The notes: generated from the letters alone by a model not told the origin. Positions 1-9,003 are shown, counted from the first letter of the stretch. The stretch is 64,000 nucleotides of DNA from Herbaspirillum sp. DW155 (GCF_037076565.1 NZ_AP029028.1:930001-994000); one strand, 5' to 3'. Made by a program: numbers and translations.

Positions 1-542
1 GCCAGCGTCACCGCCGCCACCAGCGTGGCGTGCGCCAAGGGCGACAGGCCGGGCAGGGCGCCCAGGGCCGAGCCGGCAATGCCACCGATGCTGAACATGG
101 CATGCAGGGTGGACATGATGGGCCGGCTGCGCCCGCCTTCCACGAGTGCAGCCTGCACCGACATGGCCACGTCGAAAGCGGCCATGGCGCTGCCGAATAC
201 CAGCAGCAGCGCCACCAGCATCCAGAACTGAGGTGCCAGCGGAATGAGCAGCAGCGTGGCGGCATAGAGGATGCCCGCCTGGCGCAGGGCGCGCGCGCTG
301 CCTACGCGCGCGATCCACTTGCCGGACTGGCCCATGGTCAGCAGCGCGCCGCCGGCCACGGCCAGCATGGCCAGCGACAGCACGGCATCGGACAGGGCGA
401 AGCGTTCCTTCACCGAAGGGATGAGCACGCCCCAGGTGGCGAAGGTGGCGCCATTGACGAAGAATTGCGCCATGGTGGCGCGGGTGGCGTTGCGGATGCG
501 ATGTTGCCCGGAGGTGGATACGGATGAGCTGCCTGAATGCAT
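1..542 (-). CDS. MFS transporter, 5' part only (partial)
   Basis: Reading from an ATG at 542 towards the left edge gives about 180 residues with no stop, so the C-terminal half lies outside the window. The N-terminus is polar for about 25 residues and is followed by several hydrophobic helices rich in Ala, Leu and Gly, with the small-residue packing typical of the major facilitator superfamily (for example LSLAMLAVAGGALLTMGQ, and MSTLHAMFSIGGIAGSALG near the visible end). The pattern resembles the YbjJ-like group of MFS proteins, but the substrate cannot be inferred. No strong ribosome-binding site precedes 542; a downstream ATG at residue 24 is an alternative start. It is separated from dgoD by a terminator and an unusual nested dyad, so it probably has its own promoter. 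Confidence 0.8.
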   Translation of the reverse strand, partial: MHSGSSSVSTSGQHRIRNATRATMAQFFVNGATFATWGVLIPSVKERFALSDAVLSLAMLAVAGGALLTMGQSGKWIARVGSARALRQAGILYAATLLLIPLAPQFWMLVALLLVFGSAMAAFDVAMSVQAALVEGGRSRPIMSTLHAMFSIGGIAGSALGALPGLSPLAHATLVAAVTL

Positions 543-670
543 GGAAAACCTGCGCAATGAATCAAAGAGCGTGACTGTGCCAGTTTTTGATGCATTCGTT
601 AAATGGAATCTGCGGATGAGCTTGCCCGGCGGTGACGGCGGATGAGGATAGGTTGGCGCCAGCGTATCGA

Positions 671-737
671 GAAATCCGAACCCGGATTTCACTGAAAGAG
701 AGTATTTCAGCCTGTGCTGAAACACGGATTTTCAGTG
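671..737. promoter_or_regulatory. Nested dyad region upstream of the MFS gene
   Basis: A perfect 8-bp inverted repeat (GAAATCCG/CGGATTTC, 671-690) abuts a 48-bp interrupted dyad at 690-737. The dyad is CACTGAAA, 7 nt, TTTCAG, 6 nt, CTGAAA, 7 nt, TTTCAGTG, and all four blocks are exactly symmetric about 713.5. It lies about 150-195 nt upstream of the MFS start and beyond the dgoD terminator, so it is a candidate operator or structured leader. The rest of the 543-864 gap holds only the terminator. Confidence 0.5.
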
Positions 738-795
738 ACATGGCGCTTTCTTCCGTGTTGCTGTACCGATCCCTTGTTCAAGGACAACGGCCCGC

Positions 796-829
796 AAAAA
801 AGCCCGGCCAGCTTGCGCCGGACCGGGCT
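796..829 (-). terminator. Rho-independent terminator of the galM-dgoKAD operon
   Basis: On the minus strand the stem AGCCCGG / CCGGGCT is followed directly by a run of T residues (796-801 as A on the plus strand). It lies 36 nt past the dgoD stop. Confidence 0.85.
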
Positions 830-864
830 GAGGGACTACCGAGGAGGAGTTTCGGCTGATCGCT

Positions 865-2013
865 TTACCACTCGGCAAAGCTGCCATCCTTGTGGCGCCA
901 GATCGGGTTGCGCCAGCGGTGGCCGACTTCGGCGCGCTGACGGACATACTCTTCGTTGATCTCGATGCCCAGGCCAGGGCCTTGAGGGATCTTGACGTAG
1001 CCGTCTTCATACGCGAACACGTTCTTGTCGCGGATGTAGTCCAGCAGGTCATTGCTTTCGTTGTAGTGGATGCCCAGGCTCTGCTCCTGGATGAAGGCGT
1101 TGTAGCTGCCGGCATCGACCTGCAGGCAGGAGGCCAGCGCGATCGGGCCCAGCGGGCAGTGCAGCGCCAGCGCCACGTCGTAGGCTTCGGCCATCATGGC
1201 GATCTTGCGGGTCTCGGTGATGCCGCCGGCGTGCGAGACGTCCGGCTGGATGATGTCCACGTAGCCTTCCGACAGGATGCGCTTGAAGTCCCAGCGCGAA
1301 TACAGGCGCTCGCCCAGCGCGATCGGGGTCGAGGTCAGGTGGGCGATTTCCTTCAGGGCTTCCGAGTTCTCCGACAGCACCGGTTCTTCGATGAACATCA
1401 GCTTGTACGGCTCCAGTTCCTTGATCAGCACCTTGGCCATGGGCTTGTGCACGCGGCCGTGGAAGTCCACGCCGATGCCCACGTTCGGGCCCACGGCTTC
1501 ACGCACGGCTTGCACGTTGGCCAGGGTCAGTTCGATCTTGTCGTGGCTGTCGATGAATTGCAGTTCTTCGGTGCCGTTCATCTTCACGGCGGTGAAGCCA
1601 CGGGCCACGGCATTCTTGGCGGCGGCTGCCGTATCGGCCGGGCGGTCGCCGCCGATCCACGAATAGACGCGAATCGAGTTGCGCACCGCGCCACCCAGCA
1701 GCTGGTGCACGGGCACGCCCAGGGCCTTGCCCTTGATGTCCCACAGCGCCTGGTCGATGCCGGCCAGGGCGCTCATGTGGATGGCGCCGCCGCGATAGAA
1801 GCCGCCGCGATAGAGCACGGTCCAGTGGTCTTCGATGTTGCGCGGATCTTTGCCGACCAGGTAGTCGGCCAGTTCATCCACGGCCGCCGCGACGCTGTGC
1901 GCGCGGCCTTCCACGATGGGCTCACCCCAGCCGACGATGCCTTCGTCGGTTTCGATCTTGAGGAAGCACCAGCGCGGGGGCACGATGAAGGTAGAGATCT
2001 TGGTGATTTTCAT
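865..2013 (-). CDS. dgoD: D-galactonate dehydratase
   Basis: This 382-residue enolase-superfamily enzyme has the same length as E. coli DgoD and matches it closely along the chain. It dehydrates D-galactonate to 2-keto-3-deoxy-D-galactonate in the cytoplasm. The Mg ligands of the family fall at the expected positions, D183, E209 and E235, with H185 in DFHGR and H285 in LHCPLGP as acid/base residues and D258 in QPDVSHAGG. It is the last gene of a minus-strand operon, 98 nt after dgoA, and is followed by a strong terminator. With DgoK and DgoA it completes the De Ley-Doudoroff route from galactonate to pyruvate and glyceraldehyde 3-phosphate. Confidence 0.96.
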   Translation of the reverse strand: MKITKISTFIVPPRWCFLKIETDEGIVGWGEPIVEGRAHSVAAAVDELADYLVGKDPRNIEDHWTVLYRGGFYRGGAIHMSALAGIDQALWDIKGKALGVPVHQLLGGAVRNSIRVYSWIGGDRPADTAAAAKNAVARGFTAVKMNGTEELQFIDSHDKIELTLANVQAVREAVGPNVGIGVDFHGRVHKPMAKVLIKELEPYKLMFIEEPVLSENSEALKEIAHLTSTPIALGERLYSRWDFKRILSEGYVDIIQPDVSHAGGITETRKIAMMAEAYDVALALHCPLGPIALASCLQVDAGSYNAFIQEQSLGIHYNESNDLLDYIRDKNVFAYEDGYVKIPQGPGLGIEINEEYVRQRAEVGHRWRNPIWRHKDGSFAEW

Positions 2014-2111
2014 TGTTCTGTCCGGTTATGCGTTTAAGTGCGTTTGATCTGTTCTGCAGATAAATGATCGTGATTCGATCTGTTGAAACGATGAATGTCG
2101 GTGGCGAAAAA

Positions 2112-2750
2112 TCAGCCCAGCGCCTTCCAGGCCGCTACGAAGGCGTCTGCACGCTGGCGCACCGCATCGGCGGAGAGGCCCGGTGTGTACAGGGCCGAGC
2201 CCAGGCCGAAGCCCGAAGCACCCGCTGCGCGGAACACGGCCATGCCCTCGGGCGTGATGCCACCCACCGGCAAGAGCGCGATGTCGCGGGCGATCACGGC
2301 ACGCCAGGCCTTGACCACCTGCGGGCCCAACTGTTCGGCCGGGAACATCTTGAGCACGTCGGCGCCGTTCTCCAGCGCGGCGAAAGCTTCGGTCACGGTG
2401 GCCACGCCCGGAGCGCTGTAGAGGCCGGCATCACGCGCGGCGCGAATCACGGCGCCATCGCTGTGGGGCATGACGATCAGCTCGCCACCGGCATTCTTGA
2501 CGTCCTGCACCAAGGCGGGTTTCAGGACCGTGCCGGCACCGACGATGCAGTCGGCCGGCAGGCTCTTGCGCAGGATGCTGATGCTGGCCAGCGGTTCGGG
2601 CGAATTGAGCGGCACTTCGATGATGCGAAAACCGCTTTCATACAGGGCCGCGCCGATGGCTTGGGCCTCGTCGTTGCGCACGCCGCGCAGGATGGCGATC
2701 ATGCCGGTGCTGCGCAGGGCGTCGTGGAATCGTTGGGCTTGGGTGGTCAT
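2112..2750 (-). CDS. dgoA: 2-dehydro-3-deoxy-6-phosphogalactonate aldolase
   Basis: A 212-residue class I aldolase of the KDPG/KHG family. It splits 2-keto-3-deoxy-6-phospho-D-galactonate into pyruvate and D-glyceraldehyde 3-phosphate. The Schiff-base lysine is K134 in DVLKMFPAEQLGP; the substrate-binding ILRGV (residues 20-24) and EVPLNSP (45-51) motifs are present. I chose the ATG at 2750 because GGAAGAAACC precedes it; an open frame continues further upstream but overlaps dgoK and has no homology. The gene sits between dgoK and dgoD, and the gap to dgoK is only 37 nt, consistent with one transcript. A KDPG aldolase assignment is less likely given the neighbours. Confidence 0.94.
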   Translation of the reverse strand: MTTQAQRFHDALRSTGMIAILRGVRNDEAQAIGAALYESGFRIIEVPLNSPEPLASISILRKSLPADCIVGAGTVLKPALVQDVKNAGGELIVMPHSDGAVIRAARDAGLYSAPGVATVTEAFAALENGADVLKMFPAEQLGPQVVKAWRAVIARDIALLPVGGITPEGMAVFRAAGASGFGLGSALYTPGLSADAVRQRADAFVAAWKALG

Positions 2751-2787
2751 GGTTTCTTCCGTGTTGCGTTGTGCGGGTGGGAGCGGA

Positions 2788-3756
2788 TCAGGCCAGCAGG
2801 CCGGCGTGCTGCGCCAGTACCCACAAGCCCGATTCGGTAGCGCCATCGGCCTGGCTGGCCGGGCCCAGTCCATAGAGATCCAGCGCCAGCTGGTAGCGGC
2901 GGCACAGGCCAGGATCGCCGATGAGGACGATGGCCGGTGCTGCTGCCGGGTAAAGATTCTTCAGCGCGGCGATTTCGTGGCCGATCAGCAAGCCGGAGAG
3001 ATAGTCCGGTTGCGCCTCGGCCGCCAGCTCGCCGGTCAGGCCCAGGGTGCGGCTGCTGAAGATGTTGGAGAGCACACCGGTCTTGCCCTGCGGACCCTGC
3101 GCCACACCGGCACCGCGCAGGAAGGCGGCATCATCGGCGACCTCGGGCTTGTGCATGGTGCGGCCCAGGATGGTGTGGCCGCACAGGGCGCCATACACCT
3201 CGCCGGTCATGAAGGTATCGAAATGCTCGATGCGGCCGTCGACCACGCGCACCCACTTGGAGTGCGTACCGGGCAGGCCGATCAGCAGCTCACGCTCCTG
3301 GCGGGTTTGCAGGGCGCCGATGACCTGGGTCTCTTCGCCGCGCATGACGTTGGGCAGAGCGCCCTGCTCCAAGAGGCCGGGCACGATCCATAGCGGACGG
3401 CCCAGGCCGGTATCGACCTCGGTCAACTGGCGGGCGATCAGTGCGGGTGCCAGCGGTACGTTCAGGTAGGCGGCCTCGCGCCAGCCCTGCTTGCTGCCGA
3501 CCATGCCGGCGGCGATCAGCGGTGCGCGCGGTGCGGCCTTGAGCCAGTCGCCGCAGGCTGCTTCCAGTGCGGCACGGTAAGGCGCATGGGCATCCTCGCC
3601 GTGACCCACGGCCGGCAGGTTCATGATGCCCCAGGGATGGGCGCGGCGCTCCAGCACCTGGCCGTTGCCATCGAAGCGATAGCAGCGCAGCGAGGAGGTG
3701 CCCCAGTCGAGGGCGATCAGGGCGCAGTCTTGGTTAAGCTCTTGGTTCATCGTCAT
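2788..3756 (-). CDS. dgoK: 2-dehydro-3-deoxygalactonokinase
   Basis: A 322-residue DgoK-family sugar-acid kinase of the ASKHA fold, which phosphorylates 2-keto-3-deoxygalactonate with ATP. The N-terminal phosphate-1 motif is LIALDWGTSSLRCYRF (residues 13-28), and a second glycine-rich element, GLPGTHSKWVRV, follows in the middle of the chain. Length is close to the E. coli enzyme (292) with a slightly longer tail. It starts 13 nt after the galM stop and ends 37 nt before dgoA. A second ATG two codons in is an equally possible start; neither has a clear Shine-Dalgarno sequence, which suggests coupling to galM translation. Confidence 0.94.
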   Translation of the reverse strand: MTMNQELNQDCALIALDWGTSSLRCYRFDGNGQVLERRAHPWGIMNLPAVGHGEDAHAPYRAALEAACGDWLKAAPRAPLIAAGMVGSKQGWREAAYLNVPLAPALIARQLTEVDTGLGRPLWIVPGLLEQGALPNVMRGEETQVIGALQTRQERELLIGLPGTHSKWVRVVDGRIEHFDTFMTGEVYGALCGHTILGRTMHKPEVADDAAFLRGAGVAQGPQGKTGVLSNIFSSRTLGLTGELAAEAQPDYLSGLLIGHEIAALKNLYPAAAPAIVLIGDPGLCRRYQLALDLYGLGPASQADGATESGLWVLAQHAGLLA

Positions 3757-3768
3757 TGCGCGCCGGCG

Positions 3769-4743
3769 TCAGCGCGCCAGGCTGGTGTGTTGGGTATGGG
3801 CCTGGAACGGCTCCTGGGCGATGTCGCAGACCGTGAAGCGGGTCAGCAGCACCATGTCTTCGCCGGGTGCCAGGGCGATCAGGCCGGGTTGGTTGGGCTG
3901 GTGGAAGGCATCGATGGGATGCGTGACCGGTTCCAGGCAGAAATACGGCAAGCCATTGGGCCGGAACATCAGCACGTAGCCGCTGCGGTCGGTGGTCTGC
4001 ATCTGCAGGCGCAGGCCGCGCGTCGGGTCTTCGATCATGGCCAGACCATCCCAGCCCTCGAAGCAGTTGTCGATCAGGCCGCCCTCCAGTGAGGCGGCGC
4101 GGTTGTAATCCCAGCCTGCCGGCAGTTGGCGCGTGAAACCGGTGGGAATGCGGTCAGGTCCGGACAGCCAGACGCCGCGCGAACGGAATTGCAGGCGCGT
4201 CTGCGCATCATGCAGGAAGTAGGGATGCAGGCCCAGACCGTAGGGCAGGGTCTCTTCGCCGGTGTTGGTCACGCGCAGTTCGATCTCCAGCGCGTTCTCG
4301 CGCAGGGTCAGCAGCTGGCGTGCACGATAGACGTAGGGATTGCCGTCGCAGCGGTCCGACTCCAGTTCCAGCGTCATGCGATCCTCGGCCTGGGCCGCGA
4401 TGGACCATGCCTGGCGCCAGCTGTCGCCGTGGATGGGATAGGGTTCGCCAGGACGGTTGGGCGCCAGCGGATAATGCTTGCCGTTGAAATCGAAGCCGCC
4501 GCCGGTGATGCGATTGGACCAGGGCAGCAGCGGGAAACACGAGGTCGCATAGAGTGCAGCCGGATCGGCGCTCCACGGGCGCAGCAGCGGCAGCCACTTG
4601 CGTTCACGCTGCCACTCCCATCCGGCCAGTGCGCCGCCCAGCGTGGGCAGCACGTGCAGGCGCTGGCGCCCTGATTGCAGGGTATGGATTTCCGGCAGCC
4701 CCGGAGGACTGGTGCGGCGGGCATCGCTTGCTCGGGATGGCAT
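3769..4743 (-). CDS. galM: Aldose 1-epimerase (galactose mutarotase family)
   Basis: A 324-residue member of the GalM/YeaD-like beta-sandwich family. It interconverts alpha and beta anomers of a sugar so that the pyranose dehydrogenase upstream in the pathway gets its preferred form. Visible family features are the SNRI segment (LLPWSNRITGGGF), the conserved HGD motif in PIHGDSWRQAW, a Y.LG.HPYF-like block (YGLGLHPYFL) and the late FCLEPVTHPIDAFH block with the catalytic glutamate. The ATG at 4743 follows AAGAGACACC; the open frame extends 36 codons further up without conserved sequence. As first gene of the dgo operon it is likely driven from the divergent region 4744-5263. Confidence 0.9.
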   Translation of the reverse strand: MPSRASDARRTSPPGLPEIHTLQSGRQRLHVLPTLGGALAGWEWQRERKWLPLLRPWSADPAALYATSCFPLLPWSNRITGGGFDFNGKHYPLAPNRPGEPYPIHGDSWRQAWSIAAQAEDRMTLELESDRCDGNPYVYRARQLLTLRENALEIELRVTNTGEETLPYGLGLHPYFLHDAQTRLQFRSRGVWLSGPDRIPTGFTRQLPAGWDYNRAASLEGGLIDNCFEGWDGLAMIEDPTRGLRLQMQTTDRSGYVLMFRPNGLPYFCLEPVTHPIDAFHQPNQPGLIALAPGEDMVLLTRFTVCDIAQEPFQAHTQHTSLAR

Positions 4744-5263
4744 GGTGTCTCTTGTCTTGTTATGGAGTGCAGCGCGCAGCATCGGCGTTGAAGTGCGGCG
4801 TCCCATCGTGGGGACAGTGAAGTCGTTAGCAGGAAGAAGGAGTGGGCTCACGGTGGGTTTGCGCTCGGTCTTCAGGCGGTGCGCTTCAAAAAAATCAGGC
4901 CGATGCTATCACCGCCCTCCGATAGGGAATAATGAAAAAAAGATCGCAAACGATATCAAAATTGCGCGTTCCCTGCCGGCGGCGGGAACGACTGCCGGGC
5001 ATGCGCCAGCGCGGCGCATCCGCCGGGCAGGATGCCCCAACGATGTGCGAAACGGTATCGAAAAACATTAAAAATTCATTGGATGCGAATTGGTCGCTTG
5101 CCTAATATGGAGCGCGAATCAAGGACGATCAGGGCTGTCCGCGATTCCAACCGCACCGCGCCGCTTCCAATCCATACCTACAAGTCAAACGCAATCTGGC
5201 GCAGCGCACCCCAACGCATAGAACAAAGGGAAGTCCACAATTCCCTGCCAACGGAGACTGACA
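4744..5263. promoter_or_regulatory. Divergent control region between galM-dgo and ytfQRT-yjfF
   Basis: This 520-nt gene-free stretch separates two divergent operons. Two related A/T-rich motifs stand out: GCAAACGATATCAAAATTGC at 4946-4965, with GCAA/TTGC ends, and GCGAAACGGTATCGAAAAAC around 5047-5066. They share AACGRTATCRAAA and lie about 100 bp apart. They look like operator sites for one regulator acting on both operons. No coding sequence with plausible homology is seen. Confidence 0.5.
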
Positions 5264-6238
5264 ATGAACTCGAAGAGAAGAGCGCTTCTGGGCGCAGCCA
5301 TTTGCATGAGCCTGGGTAGCAGCGCCATGAGCCTTTCGGCCTTTGCCGCCGACAAACCACTGACCATGGGCTTCTCGCAGGTGGGCGCCGAGAGCGAATG
5401 GCGTACCGCCAATACCGTATCGATCAAGGAGGCGGCCAAGCAGGCCGGCGTCAATCTGAAATTCGCCGATGCCCAGCAGAAACAGGAAAACCAGGTCAAG
5501 GCAATCCGCTCCTTCATCGCGCAAAAGGTCGACGTGATCGCCTTCTCCCCGGTGGTGGAGTCGGGCTGGGAAACGGTGCTGCGTGAAGCCAAGGCCGCCA
5601 AGATCCCGGTCATCCTGACCGACCGCGCCGTCAACGTCAGCGACAAGTCGCTCTATGTGACCTTCATCGGTTCGGACTTCGTGGAAGAAGGCCGCCGTGC
5701 CGGTCGCTGGCTGCTGGACAAGGCCAAGAGCATGCCGGCCGGTGACATCAACATCGTCGAACTGCAAGGCACCGTCGGTTCGGCGCCAGCGATCGACCGC
5801 AAGGCCGGCTTCGAGGAAATCATCAAGAGCGAACCGCGCCTGAAGATCATCCGCTCGCAGACCGGCGACTTCACCCGCGCCAAGGGCAAGGAAGTGATGG
5901 AAGCCTTCCTCAAGGCCGAGGGCAAGAAGATCAACGTGCTCTATGCGCACAATGACGACATGGCCATCGGCGCCATCCAGGCCATCGAAGAAGCGGGCCT
6001 CAAGCCAGGCAAGGACATCACCATCATCTCCATCGATGGCGTCAAGGGGGCCTTCGAAGCCATGATGGCCGGCAAGCTCAATGTGACCGTCGAATGCAGC
6101 CCGCTGCTGGGCCCGCAACTGATGCAGATCGCCAAGGACATCAAGGCCGGCAAGGAAGTGCCCAAGCGCATCACCACCGAGGAAGGCATCTTCCCGGCGG
6201 AGGTGGCGGCCAAGGAATTCCCGAACCGCAAGTATTGA
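5264..6238 (+). CDS. ytfQ: Sugar ABC importer, periplasmic binding protein (YtfQ type)
   Basis: A 324-residue periplasmic binding protein of the ribose/galactose family. A signal peptide (charged MNSKRR, hydrophobic core, cleavage near AFA at residue 28) precedes the mature TMGFSQVGAESEWR start that matches E. coli YtfQ. Other shared blocks are QQKQENQVKAIRSF, VELQGTVGSAPAIDRKAGF, SQTGDFTRAKGKEVME and YAHNDDMAIGAIQAIEEAGL. YtfQ binds galactofuranose; here the neighbouring dgo operon supports galactose as the sugar. The ATG at 5264 follows GGAGACTGACA. A long hairpin at 6262-6306 separates it from the ATPase gene, a common way to keep binding-protein mRNA more abundant. Confidence 0.92.
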   Translation: MNSKRRALLGAAICMSLGSSAMSLSAFAADKPLTMGFSQVGAESEWRTANTVSIKEAAKQAGVNLKFADAQQKQENQVKAIRSFIAQKVDVIAFSPVVESGWETVLREAKAAKIPVILTDRAVNVSDKSLYVTFIGSDFVEEGRRAGRWLLDKAKSMPAGDINIVELQGTVGSAPAIDRKAGFEEIIKSEPRLKIIRSQTGDFTRAKGKEVMEAFLKAEGKKINVLYAHNDDMAIGAIQAIEEAGLKPGKDITIISIDGVKGAFEAMMAGKLNVTVECSPLLGPQLMQIAKDIKAGKEVPKRITTEEGIFPAEVAAKEFPNRKY

Positions 6239-6261
6239 GATTGGGTTTGACGCCGGCATGA

Positions 6262-6306
6262 CGGCAGCGCGCGCACACTGAATCGTTCAGCGTGCGCGCG
6301 CTGCCG
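6262..6306 (+). repeat. Long intergenic hairpin between ytfQ and ytfR
   Basis: Perfect 15-bp arms (CGGCAGCGCGCGCAC at 6262-6276 and its complement at 6292-6306) enclose a further 5-bp stem CTGAA/TTCAG with a TCG loop. No T-tract follows, so it is more likely an mRNA-stabilising or attenuating hairpin than a full terminator. Confidence 0.75.
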
Positions 6307-6376
6307 GTTTGGCCTGATGTGCACACAGTCAGGGCGTGGCGTGCATCAGGTTTTCGATGGTTCTGATGGAGTTGCG

Positions 6377-7927
6377 ATGACGATGTCTGTCGGGACGCAG
6401 GCGCGTCCCATGCTGGAACTGAGCGGTATCCACAAGGCATTCGCGGGCGTGAAGGCGCTCACCGATGTCGGCCTGCGGCTGTTCCCGGGGGAAGTGCATA
6501 CCCTCATGGGACAGAATGGCGCAGGCAAGTCCACGCTGATCAAGGTGCTGACCGGCGTGCATGAACCCGATCAAGGCAAGATAGAACTGGACGGCCGCGC
6601 CATTGCGCCGGCCTCCACCCTGGAGGCGCAGTCGCTGGGCATCAGCACGGTCTACCAGGAGGTGAACCTGTGCCCCAATCTGTCGGTGGCGGAGAACATC
6701 TTCGTGGGCCGCTATCCGCGCCGTTTCGGTCGCATCGACTGGAAGAGCGTACACGCGCAATCGCAGCAGCTGCTGCAGCAGTTGCAGATCGATATCGATG
6801 TGCGTGCGCAATTGTCGTCCTATCCGCTGGCGATCCAGCAGATGGTGGCGATCTCGCGTGCGCTGTCGGTGTCGGCGAAGGTACTGATCCTCGACGAACC
6901 CACGTCCAGTCTGGACGAAGCCGAGGTGCAACAACTCTTCAAGGTGTTGCGCCGCCTGCGCGAGCAGGGCATGGCGATTCTGTTCGTGACCCACTTCCTG
7001 GACCAGACCTACGAAATTTCGGACCGCATCACCGTGCTGCGCAATGGCGTACGCGAGGGTGAGTATCTGGTGGGCGACCTGTCGCGGCTGGATCTGGTCA
7101 ACAAGATGGTGGGCGTGACGGCGGTCGATCACCGCAAGGTCGAGGCCGGTGCCGAGGCGCTGGCCTCGGGGCTGTCGGCCGATGAAGCCGGTGTCGGCGA
7201 AGTCTTCCTGCAAGCCGATGGCTTCGGCCGGCGCGGCGTACTGGCGCCGCAGGATCTGGAATTGCGGCGCGGTGAAGTGTTCGGCCTGTGCGGTCTGCTC
7301 GGCTCCGGACGGACCGAGATGGCGCGCCTGCTGTTCGGTGCCGACCGCGCCGATTGCGGTGAGCTGCGTATTGAAGGCCGCAGCGTGAAGCTCAATGTGC
7401 CGCGCGATGCGATTGCGGCGGGCATCGGTTTCTGTTCGGAGGATCGCAAGAAGGAAGGCGCCATCCTCGAACTGTCCGTGCGCGAGAACATCATCCTCGC
7501 CCTGCAGGCGCGACAAGGATTGTTCCGCGTGCTGCCGCGCAAGCGCCAGAACCAGATCGCCGCCGATTACGTCAAGTGGCTCGGCATCAAGACCGCCGAT
7601 CTGGAAACCCCCATCGGCCTGCTCTCCGGCGGCAACCAGCAAAAGGCCTTGCTGGCGCGCTGGCTGGCCACCGATCCGGGCATGCTGATCCTGGATGAAC
7701 CCACGCGCGGCATCGATGTGCGCGCCAAGCAGGAGATCATGGATTTCGTCATCGCCATGTGCCGCAAGGGCATGTCCATTCTTTTCATTTCCTCGGAAAT
7801 TCCCGAGGTTCTGCGCTGCAGTGATCGCATGCTGGTGCTGCGTGACCGCCGTGCCTGCGGCCAGTACCGGCGCGGCGAGCTTGATGAGCAATCGGTCTTG
7901 CAGGTCATTGCAGGAGACGCCGCATGA
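6377..7927 (+). CDS. ytfR: Sugar ABC importer, double ATPase subunit (YtfR type)
   Basis: A 516-residue fusion of two ABC ATPase domains, typical of CUT2 sugar importers. The first domain has Walker A GQNGAGKS (45-52), a degenerate signature region and Walker [14 protein letters not shown]; the second has the usual altered P-loop GLLGSGRTEM, signature [16 protein letters not shown] and Walker [14 protein letters not shown]. It powers import through YtfT and YjfF. The start at 6377 follows GGAG with good spacing; the frame is open 20 codons further up. The stop overlaps the ytfT start (ATGA), so translation is coupled. Confidence 0.93.
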   Translation: MTMSVGTQARPMLELSGIHKAFAGVKALTDVGLRLFPGEVHTLMGQNGAGKSTLIKVLTGVHEPDQGKIELDGRAIAPASTLEAQSLGISTVYQEVNLCPNLSVAENIFVGRYPRRFGRIDWKSVHAQSQQLLQQLQIDIDVRAQLSSYPLAIQQMVAISRALSVSAKVLILDEPTSSLDEAEVQQLFKVLRRLREQGMAILFVTHFLDQTYEISDRITVLRNGVREGEYLVGDLSRLDLVNKMVGVTAVDHRKVEAGAEALASGLSADEAGVGEVFLQADGFGRRGVLAPQDLELRRGEVFGLCGLLGSGRTEMARLLFGADRADCGELRIEGRSVKLNVPRDAIAAGIGFCSEDRKKEGAILELSVRENIILALQARQGLFRVLPRKRQNQIAADYVKWLGIKTADLETPIGLLSGGNQQKALLARWLATDPGMLILDEPTRGIDVRAKQEIMDFVIAMCRKGMSILFISSEIPEVLRCSDRMLVLRDRRACGQYRRGELDEQSVLQVIAGDAA

Positions 7928-9003
7928 GTGCATCCATGGATTCCAAACTGATTCCCGACAGCGCCGCCGCAGGCGGCACGCCGGCTTTTGCAGCACTGCT
8001 GCGTCACCCGCTGGTACGCCCGCTGGCAGCACTGGCCTTGCTGTTGCTGATCGACTTCCTGCTGGTGCCGGGCTTCTTCAGGCTGGAGATCAAGGATGGT
8101 CACCTGTATGGCGCGCTGATCGACATCATCAACCGCGCCGCACCGCTGATGCTGGCTGCACTGGGCATGACCCTGGTGATTGCCACGCGCGGCGTCGATA
8201 TTTCGGTGGGCGCAGTGGTGGCTATCTCCGGTGCGGTGGCGGCCGTTCTCATCGGCGGCAAGATGGTGGTGGTCAATGGCGTTTCCGAATACGTCAGCAA
8301 TGTGCCGATGGTGTGGGCCTTGTGTGCGGCCATGGGCGCGGCGCTGCTGTGCGGTGCCTGGAACGGCTTGCTGGTGGCCGGTCTCGGGCTGCAGCCCATC
8401 ATCGCCACGCTGATCCTTATGGTGGCCGGGCGCGGGCTGGCGCAGTTGCTCACGGATGGTCAGATCGTGACGGTTTACTACAAGCCCTTCTTCTTCCTGG
8501 GCGGCGGCTATCTGTTCGGATTGCCGTTCTCGCTGACCATCGCCGGGGCCATGTTCGTGCTGCTGGCGTTGTTGATGAAGAAGACCGCGCTGGGCCTGTT
8601 CATCGAATCGGTGGGCATCAATCCGGTGGCCTCGCGCCTGGCCGGGATCCGCACCGCCGCGCTGATCTTCTTCGTCTACATGTTCTGCAGTGCCTGTGCC
8701 GGCCTGGCCGGGCTGATGATCGCCTCCAACATCAAGAGCGCCGACGCCAACAACGCCGGTCTCTTGCTGGAACTGGACGCGATCCTGGCCGTGACCCTGG
8801 GCGGCACCTCGCTGGCCGGGGGCAAGTTCAGCCTGGTGGGCAGCGTCATCGGCGCGCTCATCATCCAGACCCTGACGTATACGATCTATTCGCTGGGCGT
8901 GCCGCCTGAAGTCAATATGGTGGTCAAGTCCATCGTGGTGTTCCTGGTCTGCCTGTCGCAGTCGCCGCAATTCCGCCGCATGTTGAGGATGTCCAAATCA
9001 TGA
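7924..9003 (+). CDS. ytfT: Sugar ABC importer, permease (YtfT type)
   Basis: A 359-residue inner-membrane permease of the RbsC/AraH family with about eight to ten hydrophobic helices. The conserved ALGMTLVIATRGVDISVGA block (the family's GID.SVG motif) and the late AILAVTLGGTSLAGGKFSL block are both present. It starts within the ytfR stop and ends within the yjfF start, both as ATGA overlaps. It pairs with YjfF to form a heterodimeric channel, as in E. coli, rather than the homodimer of simpler CUT2 systems. The N-terminus is about 20 residues longer than in E. coli. Confidence 0.92.
   Translation: MSASMDSKLIPDSAAAGGTPAFAALLRHPLVRPLAALALLLLIDFLLVPGFFRLEIKDGHLYGALIDIINRAAPLMLAALGMTLVIATRGVDISVGAVVAISGAVAAVLIGGKMVVVNGVSEYVSNVPMVWALCAAMGAALLCGAWNGLLVAGLGLQPIIATLILMVAGRGLAQLLTDGQIVTVYYKPFFFLGGGYLFGLPFSLTIAGAMFVLLALLMKKTALGLFIESVGINPVASRLAGIRTAALIFFVYMFCSACAGLAGLMIASNIKSADANNAGLLLELDAILAVTLGGTSLAGGKFSLVGSVIGALIIQTLTYTIYSLGVPPEVNMVVKSIVVFLVCLSQSPQFRRMLRMSKS

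Noticed and set aside
892..2037. Long plus-strand open frame opposite dgoD
   Set aside because: Antisense shadow of a well-supported enolase-family enzyme with all catalytic residues in place.
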